The translations under genes and the position numbers were made by a program. Below are positions 22,721 through 35,679 of a DNA stretch of 64,000 bases, one piece after another. The notes under the pieces were generated by a model, which did not search any database, was not told the DNA's origin, and saw only the letters and a list, made by a program, of their open reading frames with translations. The stretch comes from Sepiola atlantica. Taxonomy: Eukaryota > Mollusca > Cephalopoda > Sepiida > Sepiolidae. The DNA lies in NCBI GenBank assembly GCA_963556195.1, contig OY744520.1, positions 1,970,001-2,034,000 on the forward strand, written 5' to 3'. Positions within the stretch are counted from its first letter, which is position 1, and every line of letters starts with the position of its first letter.

Positions 22721-23466
22721 GTAATCTTTATTTTATTCTTAGTATCGCTTCGAGTAAGAATTACACCTTCAACCTCAAAACGACTGTCACTGATTTACTA
22801 AACGCCTTTATCCATGCGCCACGTGTACCGTGTTTAACATAAATATTTTTGAATTCGAAAAATGACACCTTAAGAAGGTCAGAATTTGCGCTCGCCAACA
22901 CATTGTGAGAATAGTAGTCCGAATAATGAAAATAATACAAATTATCAATCCTCATCTAAAAAAAATTTGAAACATACGTCATGTGTATGTGAAAGAAATA
23001 AAGCGCTGTACTTGAAATTTTACTTGAAATTATTTATTTGATATTTCTATGTTTTCATTAAATGAATACACTGAGAGACATTTGTCATACAATAAACGTT
23101 TAAGTCAAAATGTTCCGCCTGTCAAATGTCTATTCCTTCGTTTAGCAACGGCTATTTCCATTAATCGCTCACAATTCGACTTTCTGTTTTTTCTTCTTCT
23201 TTTAATGCATCATTTTAGGCGACACTGAAACACAATACGAAGAAGACTCACAGATAAGGATTGAGATCACTGTTCATGACAATCTCTTCGATAAAAGGGA
23301 TACATATATATATATTGATGGAGATCTTTCTTGGATTAAATCTAGGTTGCGCCATTCAAAATACAAAGTTCTAATTTTCTTTTAGTTTAAACTTACGAGG
23401 CATAAGTTGCTCATATCATCTGCGCTGTAACAAAGACTAATGTGTATTCATTTTCACACACACATA
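22721..23466. other. Non-coding stretch
   Basis: No gene recognised. A weak tRNA-like string on the minus strand near 22,790-22,830 lacks a convincing box B. Confidence 0.35.
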
Positions 23467-23468
23467 TG

Positions 23469-23504
<36 letters not shown>

Positions 23505-23505
23505 T

Positions 23506-23548
<43 letters not shown>
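23467..23548. repeat. (TA)n-(CA)n-(TA)n compound microsatellite
   Basis: TA, CA and TA runs in succession. The Tc1/mariner element inserted at its right edge, using a TA. Confidence 0.93.
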
Positions 23549-25035
23549 CACTCCTGATCAAAAATTTATGACCACTTGAAAACGTTTTAAAAGAAACCTT
23601 TTTTTAAGGATAGATTTTAAACTCCTCCCACTAAGGTTACACATACTACAATCTAAAAAGTTATGGAAACAAAAAGCTACATTCACACCATTTTATTTAG
23701 AAATTTACATTTTTATAAAATGACAACAATTATAAGACCAGAGACTACCATTCCACGAAATTGTACGAAAAGTGTATGAAAACATTCAACAACCAAATTT
23801 AATAAGAGTTCTACCTCCACTGGTTTAGATGACTTCAGAAATTATTTGGGGCATGCTAGAAATAAGCGTTTTCATTAACGTGTGGGGGATGTTGCTCCAG
23901 CTTCTGAAGATGGCTTCACGAAGTTCATTGTTTGTTAAATATTGTTTGCCATTTCGATAAACATCTCTTGTCATCCATCCCCAAACATTTTCAATTGGGT
24001 TCAAGTCCGGTCAGCATGCAGGATGTCCCAAGAGATAGACCCCCTTTTCTTATAGAAAGGTCAAGATCCGTCGTGCAACGTGGACTGCAGCATCGTCCTG
24101 TTAGAATAACCATCAATCTCCCACACAAACGGTGGCCCTCCATCATCAACGATGCTTTTTGTAGCATGCTAACATAACCAGCCGCTGTCTGACGACCCTG
24201 AACCACCTGGAGCTCCATCGTCCCTCTGTAAGAAAATACACCCCATACCATTAGGGACCCTCCACCACTATGACGTCTGGAGAACATTTCAGGAGGCATG
24301 TTTTTGTTATGCCAATATCGTTTGAAGCCATCTAGATTGAATTTGTTCTCATCAGAAAACATGATTTCCTTCCACTTCTTAACGTCTCATGTTTGGTATT
24401 CACGACCAAACCTTAAGCGGTCCACATTGTGACGTGGAAGCAGCCGATGAATTAGTGTATGCTTTTTATTTACCATGCCTTTATGTCGTAAGTGTCAACT
24501 GACAGTTATTGGACTGCAATCATCATCTCTGACTGCCTTAATTTGATTAGAATAAAGTCCACTGTCTTTCACAACAACCCGTCCTATCCTCCTACTCAAT
24601 GTGGAAATCTTTTAGGGCCTACCAGTGGATTTTGCTTTTCCATAATTCTCACTATTCTTTAGAAAGTTGCAAATCATAATTTTACTGCAATTTACCTTAG
24701 CTGCGATCGCCCGCTGTGACAAACCTTGCTTATGGAAATCCAGAATAGGCATGGTGACAGCTTTACGCAGTGATTACTAATCTCTAACTGAACTAAAAAC
24801 ATTGGAATTACCATAGATCAAACAATTTATACACCGGGTCTTATAATTTTGATCAAGTGTAAAATGCCTCATTTTATAAAAATGTAAATTTCTGAATAAA
24901 ATGTTTGAAATGTAGCTTTTTGTTTCCATATTTTAGTATTGGTAACCTTAAGTGGGAGGAGTTTAAAATCTATCCTTAAAATAAAGGTTTCTTTAAAAAG
25001 ATTTTCAAGTGGTCTTAAATTTTTGATCAGGGGTG
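23549..25035 (-). mobile_element. Tc1/mariner DNA transposon, inactive
   Basis: Bounded by TA dinucleotides (23,547-23,548 and 25,036-25,037). The ends are inverted copies beginning cacycctgatcaaaaattta, and the inverted similarity extends about 190-200 bp (23,549-23,745 with 24,840-25,035), long for this superfamily. The minus strand encodes a decayed transposase: an HTH-like region (QGLSQRAIAAKVNC), a first catalytic Asp in [11 protein letters not shown], the GGGSLMVWG motif, a second Asp in QDDAAVH and a third in [11 protein letters not shown]. Several stops and at least one frameshift make it non-functional. Confidence 0.92.
23800..24760 (-). pseudogene. Tc1/mariner transposase pseudogene
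   Basis: Cut-and-paste transposase gene inside the element above. The longest intact piece is 23,991-24,362 (123 codons), starting at the first catalytic Asp and leaving frame before the second. Stops interrupt the N-terminal half (for example after STGRP). All three catalytic Asp positions can still be located, in different frames. Family usual length is about 340 residues. Confidence 0.88.
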
Positions 25036-25037
25036 TA

Positions 25038-25663
25038 TGTAATGTAACAAAAAGGATTCACATAGCTTTTTTTCTGACCACTATTGATTAAGTGTGTAAG
25101 AATACGTTTTTATCACTGGCTTGCTTCTTCTTCATTGCTGACTGTACTGCGTGCGTAATCTGATCGACGCTTCTTCTTTCGTCGTCGCCGCCGCATTGAT
25201 TCTTATCGTCTAGTGGTCGCTGCATTAACTCATACGTGTTCCGCTGTTCAATGGCCCGGCTCCATCATCAGTGGACAAACATATCTTCTTATAGTGTACA
25301 GAAAAGTAGACTAACTCGTTCGCTGAAACTTTGAGGTTTTAAGTTTTATTTTGAAAGAAATAACTCACACAAGACAGAAAGACTAAACAATCTACTTAAC
25401 TTTTAATTAATTATCTGGACTATGAGTAATTTCTTTATGGAGAAAATTGCTCCAGACAAGGCATGAATCTACTTGACCTAAGGAGCTAAAATATATACCA
25501 CTTAAAGGTAAAACCTTGCCAGGAATAACTTTTAGATGAAACAGCAATTATTCCCACTTGTGTCAGAAATATAGGCCTAATCTGTGTACTTGTGTTTGTT
25601 TTGTGTGTCTTGATGAGGTGATAGAAAGTAGGAAGTCTACTGTTTCTAGTAACTAGATTATAT
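25038..25663. other. Non-coding stretch
   Basis: No gene recognised. On the minus strand near 25,230-25,275 a CACTGATGATGGAGCC string resembles the start of a hammerhead, but the GAAA box and closing stems are not convincing. Confidence 0.35.
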
Positions 25664-26784
25664 TTGTATAATGGGAGGTTTCTTCTTCTACATATGGCAG
25701 ATTATGCCTTAGTATCAAGTATTGAAGGACCTCTATACAAAATCTCATTCCTCCTTTCTCAACTACTTAAACCCCTACTCTCTACTTTTCCTGGATACGT
25801 CAATAATGCTGATGAGGTGATCCGTCGTCTACACACACACTTCAACCACAGCAGTTAAGACAAAACCAATACACCTTCAGCCTAGATGTCGTCGCTCTTT
25901 ACACCTCAGTACCTGAACATCCAGCGGTCGATTTAATTACTGACCGCATCTCTTCCAACGACCTTTACTGCTTTGGCCTCACGGCCATTGATATTCACGA
26001 GCTATTACACATAATAGTTGACAATACATATTTCACCTCCGGACAAATTACTTACAGACAAATAACAGGGATTCCAATGGGATCCAGTCTCTCAGGATTA
26101 CTTGCTATATCGTATGTGGATAGATTGGAGTGTCAAGCCCTTGACACCTGCTACTCAGCTTTGTTCCTTTCGAGATACGTCAACGACGTTCTGATCATAC
26201 CATCATCACGAAAGGAAGCTGAGAATATTTACACCACATTCTCTAATGCAGACCCATATATACGGTTCACTGTAGAAAACCCTGATGCTTCTGGATCCCT
26301 GTCACTTCTGGATTTTAACCTTAAGATTTCTGATGAGGGAGCTCTTATAACAAAATTCTACAGGAAGGCAGCTAGCAGAAACATCTTTGTGCATTACAAG
26401 TCGGCCCTTCCTCTAAGAGCCAAAATAGGATATGCGATGAATGAAATAACACGCATCCGAGACAAGTGTAGTGTATTAGCAGACAAAACCGCATGCACTA
26501 GGCTATTCCATCAGGTGCTGGACTTGAATGGATACCCCAACACAACCACCAGTCACTCGGAGAACCCTAAAAAATGCGTGAGACGCTTTACAGCCAACAC
26601 CTGCTTCTTTAAACTGCCTCATCACAGTGATAAAATCACAACAGTAATCGGCAAGGCCATTAGAAGAGAGGGCTTTAACATACAGCTTGCCCACTCCGGA
26701 CCATCACTAAGGAAGCAGCTAGCTACGCGCAAACACCAATATAACCCAACACAGTGCACCCTATATATACGGTGTACATATTAG
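25664..26784 (+). pseudogene. Penelope-like element (PLE) reverse transcriptase relic
   Basis: Two frames joined by a shift near 25,840. The first (25,664-25,858) has the pre-palm block KISFLLSQLLKPLLSTF. The second, open through 26,784, has motif A FSLDVVALYTSVP (25,885-25,925), motif B GIPMGSSLSGLLAISYVDR and motif C RYVNDVLII (near 26,173). The canonical PLE motif C is YVDD; here the first Asp is Asn (AAC for GAC), so the RT would be inactive even if the frame were open. The GIY-YIG endonuclease end is missing. Plus strand; a different PLE lineage from the one at 54-59 kb. Confidence 0.85.
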
Positions 26785-27210
26785 AATGCTCCATCAGCCC
26801 ACACACATCGCATTGACACAGTTCTAAATAAACTTGAATCAGTTTAAATATATAGATTAAAGGATCATCAGTAAAACAATACACTTGGTATATAGATTTA
26901 CAATTACTCCCTTTATTTTTATATCTGACTCCGCTGATGAGGTGTTATATATTTATACTGCATACCACATTCACATTCACTGTTATATGCAATATTACAC
27001 CATTGCTGTTAAGATAAATAAATTATGTAGTAAGTATATAAATACATTAAAATAAACAAAACATTGTTTTTCTTATATGAATAGAATAACACACCTAGTG
27101 TGTAGATACACATTTCATCTTCTTTCTCTACAAAATATTGAATGTACCCCCAAATAAACTCTATAAATAAAAAAAGAGAAAATAATAATCTTAAAAAATA
27201 GGGAAATAAA

Positions 27211-27267
<57 letters not shown>

Positions 27268-28525
27268 AAAAATAATATTAAGATAAATTAAGAAATCAAT
27301 AAATACATATATATATATTCATAAAAATAAATAAGTAAATTGATAATAATAAAATAAATGAAAGAAACAAATATATTAATAAATATATAAGTAAGAATTA
27401 AAAAATAGAATAGAATAACACATTTTACTATATAGATTCACTTTTATCCTTTTACAATTGAATGTAAGTTAAAAGATTTAGAAATTTCAAATAAGTGTTG
27501 AAAATCCTGTTAAAGAAATATTGGAGATTTATAATTTAGGTTTGTATTTGTATGTATAAGGGAGATAATTCATTACTATTTAGCAAGAGTTGTCCTACCT
27601 TCTCGGAAGTAAAAAATTAAATAATTAAATAAAATTTAAATTTAAAAATAAAAAAATGTTAGTGAATTAAACTATGAATTTTAATAACATTTTACTAAAA
27701 TCATAACAGCATTAAATAGTTTCAGATTATTTAGACAAGGATCATATTAAAAAATAAATTAAACAAGAATTGAAGAATTAGTTCCGTTCATTAAATTTTA
27801 CTGCGTGCCACACACAATCTTGCCAGAGTATAAATCAAAACATATTTAACCGTTAATAATTAAAATATTTTTTTAAAAAATAAATAAATTACAAAGACGT
27901 AAATATTGTTAGAATAAAATAAGATAACAATAGTATATATAAATTAAAAAAAAATATTAAACAAATATTAGAAAGAAAAATTAATTGAACACCGCTCTTG
28001 GCGAATAAACAAAAAATGTTTTCTTCTTTCTTTTCTCTCTTTCTTCTCTTCTTTTTCGTTTGAATTTTCTTATATGAATATGAGGCACTTCATCGGTGGG
28101 TTTAAATATATAATATTCATATAAAAAAATAAAAAAATAAATTAAATAAGTAATTAAACTCATAAAAAAACAAAACAATAGTTTAGTTTTAGAAATTTGC
28201 TGTGGATATTAATATTTACTGCGTTATATGCAATATTGCCACCACACGTTTTTGGAAATTTGAAACATCTACGATTTGACAAAGATGTCTTCCTCGAAAT
28301 ATATTATGAAACACGGTCACACAGATTACATCAATGTTGAAGTATTGCCTAATCAAGTAAGATTTGCTATATGAAAACAAATTATTACAAAAGTTTTTGA
28401 AAAATATATAACTAAAATCACTTGTTTTGTCTTACTTCTCAACCCCGACATATTTCAATTGCTTGCATTGTGATAGCCTTCTAATACCCCCTCTCTCTCT
28501 CCCTCTCTCTTTCTCTCCTTCTCTG

Positions 28526-28558
<33 letters not shown>

Positions 28559-29470
28559 TAGAGGAAACATAGTTTATTAATTAAAAGAGGAGAAAAATAA
28601 ATGAGAGAAATAGTAAATATCTCTATAGCCTTGTTGTCTAACCTCCCCAGAAGAGAATGCCACAAACTAAAAAAATGTCGAACGAGGAAATATGTGGAAA
28701 TATATATGTTGGATATATGCTACGTACTGCCAAATTTATGTCATATCCATGGATAGACCTCTTAGTCGTTCGTTAGCAAATATTTTTATCGGTTGTTTAT
28801 GAAGCAAATTGTTCTCTAAATCTACCAAGCTGGCATTTTGTACACGTTACTTAAACAACACTTTTTCATGTTTTCTGTTACGAAGTGGGGCAGAACATTT
28901 CTTCGACTTCTCTAAAATGTGCATCAATCGTTGCAATTCCCTATGAATTTTAAGGATGACGATTTTCCCCAAATTTCCTAATGTTTTGCCACAATTACTG
29001 ATATCTATCTCGATAATGCATATCTCCTATAAAAAAGGCCATTGAACGTAAAGATGCAAGGTTCAACAGTGAAACATATTTCGCTTTATATATTTAAAAT
29101 GTCCGTGGCTCGGTCTCAATGACCATGTCGTTGTGGAAAATATCTCTTCTTTTACTCGACGCTGTTTCCCGTCTACCATGCTGATTGTAACGTACACACC
29201 TCGAAGCATTTTGTTTTCTTTTTGTAAGGATGCTCTACCTGCCACCCAAAATAATTCTGTTTTAGGAAGTTGTCTGATTGCAATAACAGGGGAAAAGATA
29301 AAAATGGATATCGTGGTAGGATTATTGATATTCTTGCTGAGGCTGAGGTTCGTTGTAAGTTTGTACTTTATTGGGCAGAGCAAAAGACCATAGATATGCG
29401 GATGTTGATGTTTACTCAGCCACTGCGCGTGATTTGATAGCTCACGGATAATTGATTCTTTTTTTAAAAC
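26785..29470. other. Gene-free AT-rich block
   Basis: Very AT-rich with short simple repeats: (TA)n at 27,216-27,260 and a pyrimidine run at 28,489-28,558. The plus strand near 26,935 has CTGATGAGGTGT with ATACC downstream but no GAAA, so at best a hammerhead relic. Open frames here (for example 29,063-29,488 minus and 29,133-29,393 plus, mutually overlapping) have no recognisable domain. Confidence 0.45.
28489..28558. repeat. (CT)n followed by (TA)n
   Basis: Imperfect CT run ending in a short TA run. Confidence 0.9.
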
Positions 29471-29800
29471 ATAGTTTACCCCAAACAAGGCAGGCCGTCA
29501 CTGTAGACGTAAGAGGCTACTGAGAAAAAAGGGTGAAAGTTTCTTTTATTTTAGGAGGGGGCAACCTAAATTTGGAGCTGCGCAGCGACATGTCTGTTTA
29601 CATTAGTTTTAAATTTCTGCATGTCAGTACCGTCAGGAACACAGGGAGCAGGGAGGGAGTCCAGCAGCACGAGGAAAGGAGCTTTTTGTGAGTAGAAAGC
29701 TCATCGATATATGGGGATCTCCTCAGTGAATGGATGGGATTTGGCAAATTGTTGGGTTAGTCTAGTGAATTTGGGTCGTGGGAGCACCAGAGCAGATTCT
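29470..29800 (-). pseudogene. LINE family A, copy 3: 3'-end fragment
   Basis: Matches 42,545-42,880 in the same (minus) orientation: accccaaacaaggcagg, ggctactgagaaaaaag and ctgcatgtcagtac occur in order. It includes the 3' UTR and the last codons of the ORF only. The open frame on the plus strand is a shadow. Confidence 0.88.
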
Positions 29801-30175
29801 ATAACACAAGGTGAACTAGTATTATCTGTTGGTCGATTCCGGACGCAGTTGGTGAAAAAAATGATTCGATACGGAAACAGTTTTTATTTATATATTTATT
29901 TTATTTTGCCGTAAGTCTTTTTTGTTGTATTATTTTATTTCATTTATTATTATTTTTATTACTTATTTCTTTTTCGATTCCATCTAGTTCTCTCCTATTT
30001 ATGTGTTTAGATTTTCCTCACAGTATATACCGAATGTGTGTATTGCTTTGCCCTCGTGGGGGGCAGTGGTATCTAAAAACATTGCACAACGCTACCGTCG
30101 TAAAGTGTAAGCAAACACGCATGCGTCAGACCAACTATCGTATTAACTTGCCACTCATCCAAAATACAACCTCTT

Positions 30176-30177
<2 letters not shown>
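29801..30177. other. Non-coding stretch
   Basis: No gene recognised. Confidence 0.35.

Positions 30178-30266
<89 letters not shown>
30178..30266. repeat. (TA)n microsatellite
   Basis: About 44 uninterrupted units. Confidence 0.97.
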
Positions 30267-30927
<661 letters not shown>

Positions 30928-30966
30928 AGCAAGCGTTGTTGGACGTTGTTGAAACGCTCGAAACAA

Positions 30967-31106
30967 ATGGCCGAATTAAGAACAGTCGGCGAAATACTCT
31001 ACGGACTGCCACCTGAAACCAAAAGGATTGCTCGAGGGTTTGAGAACCTTATTACGAAGAAGATTTACAAACGCGAAAGTTTTGTGACGTTCAAAAGGTT
31101 TGCTGC
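30967..31106 (+). CDS. Possible first coding exon of an unidentified host gene
   Basis: An ATG in a good Kozak-like setting (ACAAATGG: A at -3, G at +4) opens 46 codons of normal-looking, charged sequence (MAELRTVGEILYGLPPETKR at the start). It reaches a strong 5' splice donor, gc^GTAAGT, at 31,107; without splicing the frame stops at once (TAA). The base and codon use is less AT-skewed than the surroundings. I do not recognise the protein. The next exon is not identifiable, since the sequence enters a (TA)n tract. It could instead be a fragment of an unrecognised transposon. Confidence 0.3.
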
Positions 31107-31110
31107 GTAA

Positions 31111-31111
<1 letters not shown>

Positions 31112-31141
<30 letters not shown>
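31112..31141. repeat. (TA)n microsatellite
   Basis: Directly after the splice-donor-like GTAAGT of the candidate exon. Confidence 0.93.
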
Positions 31142-31144
<3 letters not shown>

Positions 31145-31184
31145 TTTAATAGTACAGACAGCTTGTGTCTTCATATTTTCCAAT

Positions 31185-31250
31185 TGGTTCTTTATTAATG
31201 CCTGATTAATATTCGGTCTTCAGACTGAAATAGGCTAATAAACTTGTGCT
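31185..31250 (+). mobile_element. Possible PLE pseudo-LTR scrap with hammerhead relic
   Basis: Contains CTGATTA, a GGTC-ttca-GACT hairpin and GAAATAGGC, with TTAATGCC/GGCTAATAA able to pair outside. This looks like a hammerhead that lost part of stem II and stem III. Weak. Confidence 0.3.
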
Positions 31251-31451
31251 ATTGATTCGGTACCCTAGTACTTTTGGTTTCTTTCTGGAACAATCTTTAG
31301 TGTCGAGTAATGAATGTTTTAATGATAGTTTTGCCAGAAACCAGAACGGCATGTTCATCAGGCAGTTCTAGCTTAAAATCCTAATATTAATCAGACATCT
31401 AAAGAGAATCAACGAGAAAATATACAAAATCAAGTCATTTGTACTATTTAA

Positions 31452-31454
<3 letters not shown>

Positions 31455-31538
<84 letters not shown>

Positions 31539-31560
31539 CGTTTGTGGTCGTGTGTGTGTA
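31455..31560. repeat. (TA)n-(TG)n compound microsatellite
   Basis: About 31 TA units followed by an imperfect TG run. Confidence 0.95.
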
Positions 31561-31890
31561 TGTTATGTAGAAAGCATTTGTAGCTAAAAATAGTCTAGAT
31601 ATATTAAAGAGTGATAACTACTCAGAGTTATTGTCGTGGCGAGATTGGAGAGTAACGTCCCCTTGACTCCCAACAGAGACAGTCATTCTGTAATGACGTT
31701 ATCGTTTCAGCTCCCACAATAACTGTTAATTTAATTAGTAAATCCTCTTTTTCCAATTCTTAAAAAATAAATAAATAATTAATTCTAGACCATACTAAGT
31801 TTTCTCATTCAAATTTTTTATCATATTCTTTCACATATTTAAACTTACATCCACTAAGCATCATTCAATAACCAACACGGTCACTTCAAA

Positions 31891-31908
31891 TGGCGACGAG
31901 ATTCTAGG
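31891..31908 (+). promoter_or_regulatory. Possible tRNA primer-binding site of gypsy relic
   Basis: The string tggcgacgag begins with the TGG expected opposite a tRNA CCA end and lies about 200 bp upstream of the gag-like frame. The LTR it would follow was not delimited, so this is tentative. Confidence 0.35.
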
Positions 31909-33285
31909 ATAAACAAACAACTGAACATTAAGTTTTATATTACAAAAAGTGAAAAAAAGAAATATGAAATTATTTGATAGAAAATCATTAAAATATGTAT
32001 GGCGATTTCCTTAGACTTATTGGTAAAAATCTTAACAAAGTTATTTTAGGAATCACAAATCAGGATTTTACAAACTCTTAGTTAACACTTTTTACAATGT
32101 CTAAACTAACAATAACATCACCAATGATTTTGCAAACACTAAAGACTTCGTCTTGTATGAACCTTTCAGATTTACTTTCGATTCATGGTATTCACGTTGG
32201 AAATACATGTTTAACCGAATTTTCCCATATGGACGATGCCACAAAGGTACGTTTATTATTAAAAATGTATGAGCAGACGAATATAATCGTTACATCAATT
32301 TTATTATTCCTAAAACAGCGAAAGATTTGTAATTTTCTGAGACAATCGACCAACTTACGGACATTTTTAGCATTCAGCCATCGTTATTCAACGTGAAAAA
32401 GTTAAACATGGTGCTGATGATTTTTTTCTTTTGACGGTAAAGTAAATTTTGAATGCCAAATATTAAAAATGAAATCCCTCACAGATGATCAATTTAAGTA
32501 TATTATATTAATTTCTGGACTTCAATCCCCACTAGAATCAGACATTCGAAAATTGGACCAAGATAAAATGTCACAGTTAAAGTTATCACTACGGAATGCC
32601 AACGTTTATTAAGCCTAAAACGCGACACAACATTCAATAATCCAACCTACAAGAAGCAGTGTCCAAACAAAGGCTAATAAACTTCCAGCAAGTAAAATCA
32701 CCCTCAAGTGCTTGTTGGAATCGTGGTGAAATGCATTTTTCACGTTTTTGCTCATTCAAAAACAAAATGTCAGAAATGCTTTAATTTCGGACACAAAGAA
32801 TGATTTTGTAATCCTCAAAAAGAAAAACTCACATAAGTCACTCAAATTTGACACAAAAGAAATTAAAGAAAAATAAACTGGAATAAATCAAATTCAAACT
32901 TTGTTTTTGCAACATTTAAAATCGATTTTCAATCTCGCAGAAAATTCATTATTGTTGTTGTAAATAGCAACCCAGTTACATTTAAATTTGATACTGCCCG
33001 GACATTACCCTCATCTCGCGATCAACGTGGAAACCCACTAGGAACCGGAGTTAAAAAAAAACGCAGCATATAGCTCGAAGTGCGTCAGGCGAAACAATTC
33101 AGTTGACGGGTGAGTTAAGTTGCAATGTATCTTTTGATTAAAAATCATTTACTTGAACATGCCATCTCTCTGATTATTCTGGTTTGAATTTGTTGGGGTT
33201 TGACTGGATAGAGAATTAAGGACTTTTCAATATTCCTCTCAAGTTTGTTTTTAACACGTGCCGATTATTCCACAGGATTAAACAA

Positions 33286-33522
33286 TTGTTTAAACGCACA
33301 CTATTAGACTTTACCTTTACCAGAGGTCATTCCGCAAAATTAAATGGTGAAATTTGTTTTGCGAAATGTGATTTTTCAGATGCTTTCCTGCAGTTGGAGG
33401 TTGATGAGGAGTTAAAGGAGTTTCTGACAATCAACACTCACAAGGAACTGTTTAGATTACACCGCCTTCCATTCGGAGTCAAACCAGCTGCAGCCATATT
33501 TCAGCAAATAATAATAATCTGA
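33286..33522 (+). pseudogene. Gypsy reverse transcriptase fragment
   Basis: Best-preserved RT piece (78 codons) of the relic above, covering the fingers and motif A region, with FSDAFLQLEVD and FRLHRLPFGVKPAAAIFQQ. It is cut by a stop just before the catalytic FIDD, which lies in a neighbouring frame. Confidence 0.85.
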
Positions 33523-34945
33523 TTGACAGGAGTTGCAATATTTATCGACGATATCATCGTTACATGTGCTACACATCAAGAACTACTTCGACGTTTGATT
33601 ACTACATTTGAAAGAATCACATTATTCCGCCATGTAAAGGCGGAATAATGTGATTTTTTTCGAACACAAATTAAATATCTGGGATTTATTTTTGACAAAA
33701 ATGGTCGACAACTTGACACAGAAAATATTTCAGCCACAGAAACATGCCGGAACCGGAAAATATTGAAGCATTACCCAATTTCATTGGCATAGTTAGCCAC
33801 TACAGTTCATTTTTGCCAGAACTTTATCGAGTTTGTGCACCCCTCAATAATCTTTTAAAAGAGGATGTGACATGGAAATGCACTACTGAGTGTTAATCTG
33901 TATTTAATAAGATTACATCTTTACTTTCTTTAGATATGTTTCCCAGACACTGCAATCCATGTCTGTATATTATTGTTATTTCTGATGCCTATGATTATGG
34001 TGCTGGAGCTGTTATTTAATATAGCTTTCCCAATAGCAGCAAATAGAGCAATAGCTCATGCATCCAGGTCACTGACACCTGCTGACCGAAACTATAATAA
34101 GATAGACGTCACTTTACATTGATCAGAGATCATAAACCCCTTGTTAACATTTTCGGATCCATGAAAGGTATCCATGTCGACACAGATAATCGTCCCCAAT
34201 AATGGACAACCATGCTGTTGGATGAAGATTTATCCATCAGATACTCTTCGAGTGATGCAATCGGACATTCAGATGCTTTATCCAGACTCATGGATAAGCA
34301 AACCAAAGTCAAAGAGATTAAATCATTGAAGCATTATCTGTGAAACCAGAAATTATTTAAGTACTCTCATCAACTGTAAGAGAATTGCTTCACAAATGAT
34401 TAGCGAGGTTACAGCTTCCGAGTCCATACTCAAATCAGTGTTACACAATAGCCTGAGATATGTTATGCCTTAGATATGTAAAGATACTAACCTTCAACCC
34501 TTTTTCAGTGTCAATCATCATTGTCTGAGGTTTATGATTGTATTCCTTTTGGAAAACGTGTTACTGTTTCTTTAAAATTACAAAATTGTGTCTTAAAGCA
34601 ATTTCACTTTGGACACCAAGGTTTTTGTCGAATGAAAGTCTTAAAACGTAGCTATGTCTATTGGCCAAACAATTAGAGGAACTGAGCCCGAACTGTTCAA
34701 CATGATAGTTAACTTCAAAAGCTCCAAAAAAAGCTAAAGTTTTTTCTTGGCCTATTCCAGAGTAACCCTGTTCACGTCTTCATATTAACTTTGCAGGACC
34801 CATTGATGGAAAATCTTTTCTACTAATAGTAGAGACATACAGTAAGATTTATTCCAATGCATCGCATTATCTCTGAGGAAACAATCTTAAAATTGTAACA
34901 TATTATTTAGCAGATTTGGAGTACCAGAGACCATAGTTTCTGAAA

Positions 34946-35245
34946 ATGGTACTGCATTCACTTCAGCAAAATTCACAGAACAGTATAAAACACATCTGTA
35001 CTCCACCTTTTCACCATCAATCCAACGGTCAGGTCGAACATTTTGGAGATACATTTAAGAAAGCACTCTTAAAACTCAGACGGGAGGGAACATCTCCAGA
35101 AATACTAGAGATGTTCTTTGCAAGTTATAGAGCTACTCAAAACCCAAATGCTTCTAATAGTAGTTCATCGGATGAAGCTCTATTGAACCGAAAAGTCCAT
35201 TTACCAATAAATGCAATTCGTCCAGATGCGCAAAATTCTCACTAG
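34946..35245 (+). pseudogene. Gypsy integrase C-terminal fragment
   Basis: 99 codons. After the first ~20 codons it follows the integrase core end, including the conserved Glu region QSNGQVEHFGDTFKKALLK, and then the family string EALLNRKVHLPINAIRPD. The N-terminal part of integrase is in other frames upstream. Confidence 0.85.
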
Positions 35246-35464
35246 AGAAACTTACAGATGGAGCGGCAGTTAAATCGCCATCATGGTGCTGTAAGTCGCA
35301 TTTCATAAGATAGAATCCGAACGGAATTTCTAACCCTTTATTTAATCCACGGGGGTAGATTACTCTCGGGTCCATACGGAAATTTTAGTATGGATTTTAT
35401 AAACCGTGACAATATTCTTGTTTTCAGATGTGTAAACTTATTACTTATTAATACTGTTTACTAT
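35246..35464. mobile_element. PLE pseudo-LTR-like scrap
   Basis: The plus strand at 35,305-35,360 has tccgaacggaatttctaacc and ctttatttaatccacggggg, matching segments at 14.5 and 22.6 kb. It abuts the integrase fragment. No ribozyme core found here. Confidence 0.35.
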
Positions 35465-35489
35465 ATACACACACACACACACCCACACA

Positions 35490-35574
<85 letters not shown>
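35465..35574. repeat. (CA)n-(TA)n compound microsatellite
   Basis: Imperfect CA run then about 24 TA units. Confidence 0.95.
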
Positions 35575-35577
<3 letters not shown>

Positions 35578-35679
35578 TACTTCATGTATCCAGATAAAAT
35601 ATTATAAGGAGATATAATTTTTTATGTATCAGTTTTCATTACTTACTTCAACAGTGCTCGATACGTAAGTAGAGCTAGG

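Larger units (their letters stand above)
32090..35245 (+). mobile_element. Ty3/gypsy retrotransposon relic (gag, protease, RT, RNase H, integrase)
   Basis: All parts occur in order on the plus strand but in broken frames. Gag: around 32,097-32,620, including SLTDDQFKYIILISGLQSP in the later part. Zinc-knuckle remnants: about 32,710-32,815. Protease: NPVTFKFDTA at about 32,968-32,998, with the active-site DTG changed to DTA. RT: 33,286-33,522 (CFAKCDFSDAFLQLEVDEE, LPFGVKPA) and FIDD at 33,541-33,552. RNase H: ISDAYDYGAGAVI near 33,979. Integrase: FAGPIDGKSFLL near 34,790, then PPFHHQSNGQVEHFGDTF in the frame 34,946-35,245. No 3' LTR was recognised. K02A2.6-like clade inferred; dead. Confidence 0.9.

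Noticed and set aside
22780..22835. tRNA-like string on the minus strand (GGCGCATGGATAAAGG)
   Set aside because: Box A has a mismatch at a key position and no box B was found at the right distance.
25230..25275. Minus-strand CACTGATGATGGAGCC as a hammerhead start
   Set aside because: Downstream GGAAC does not fit GAAA with a paired stem II; stem I does not form.
26930..26975. CTGATGAG with a possible GGTGT/ATACC stem, as a hammerhead
   Set aside because: No GAAA box after the stem and no stem I or III; too incomplete to call.
31320..31370. Minus-strand CTGATGAACATGCC as a hammerhead
   Set aside because: GAAC/GTTC can pair but no GAAA follows.
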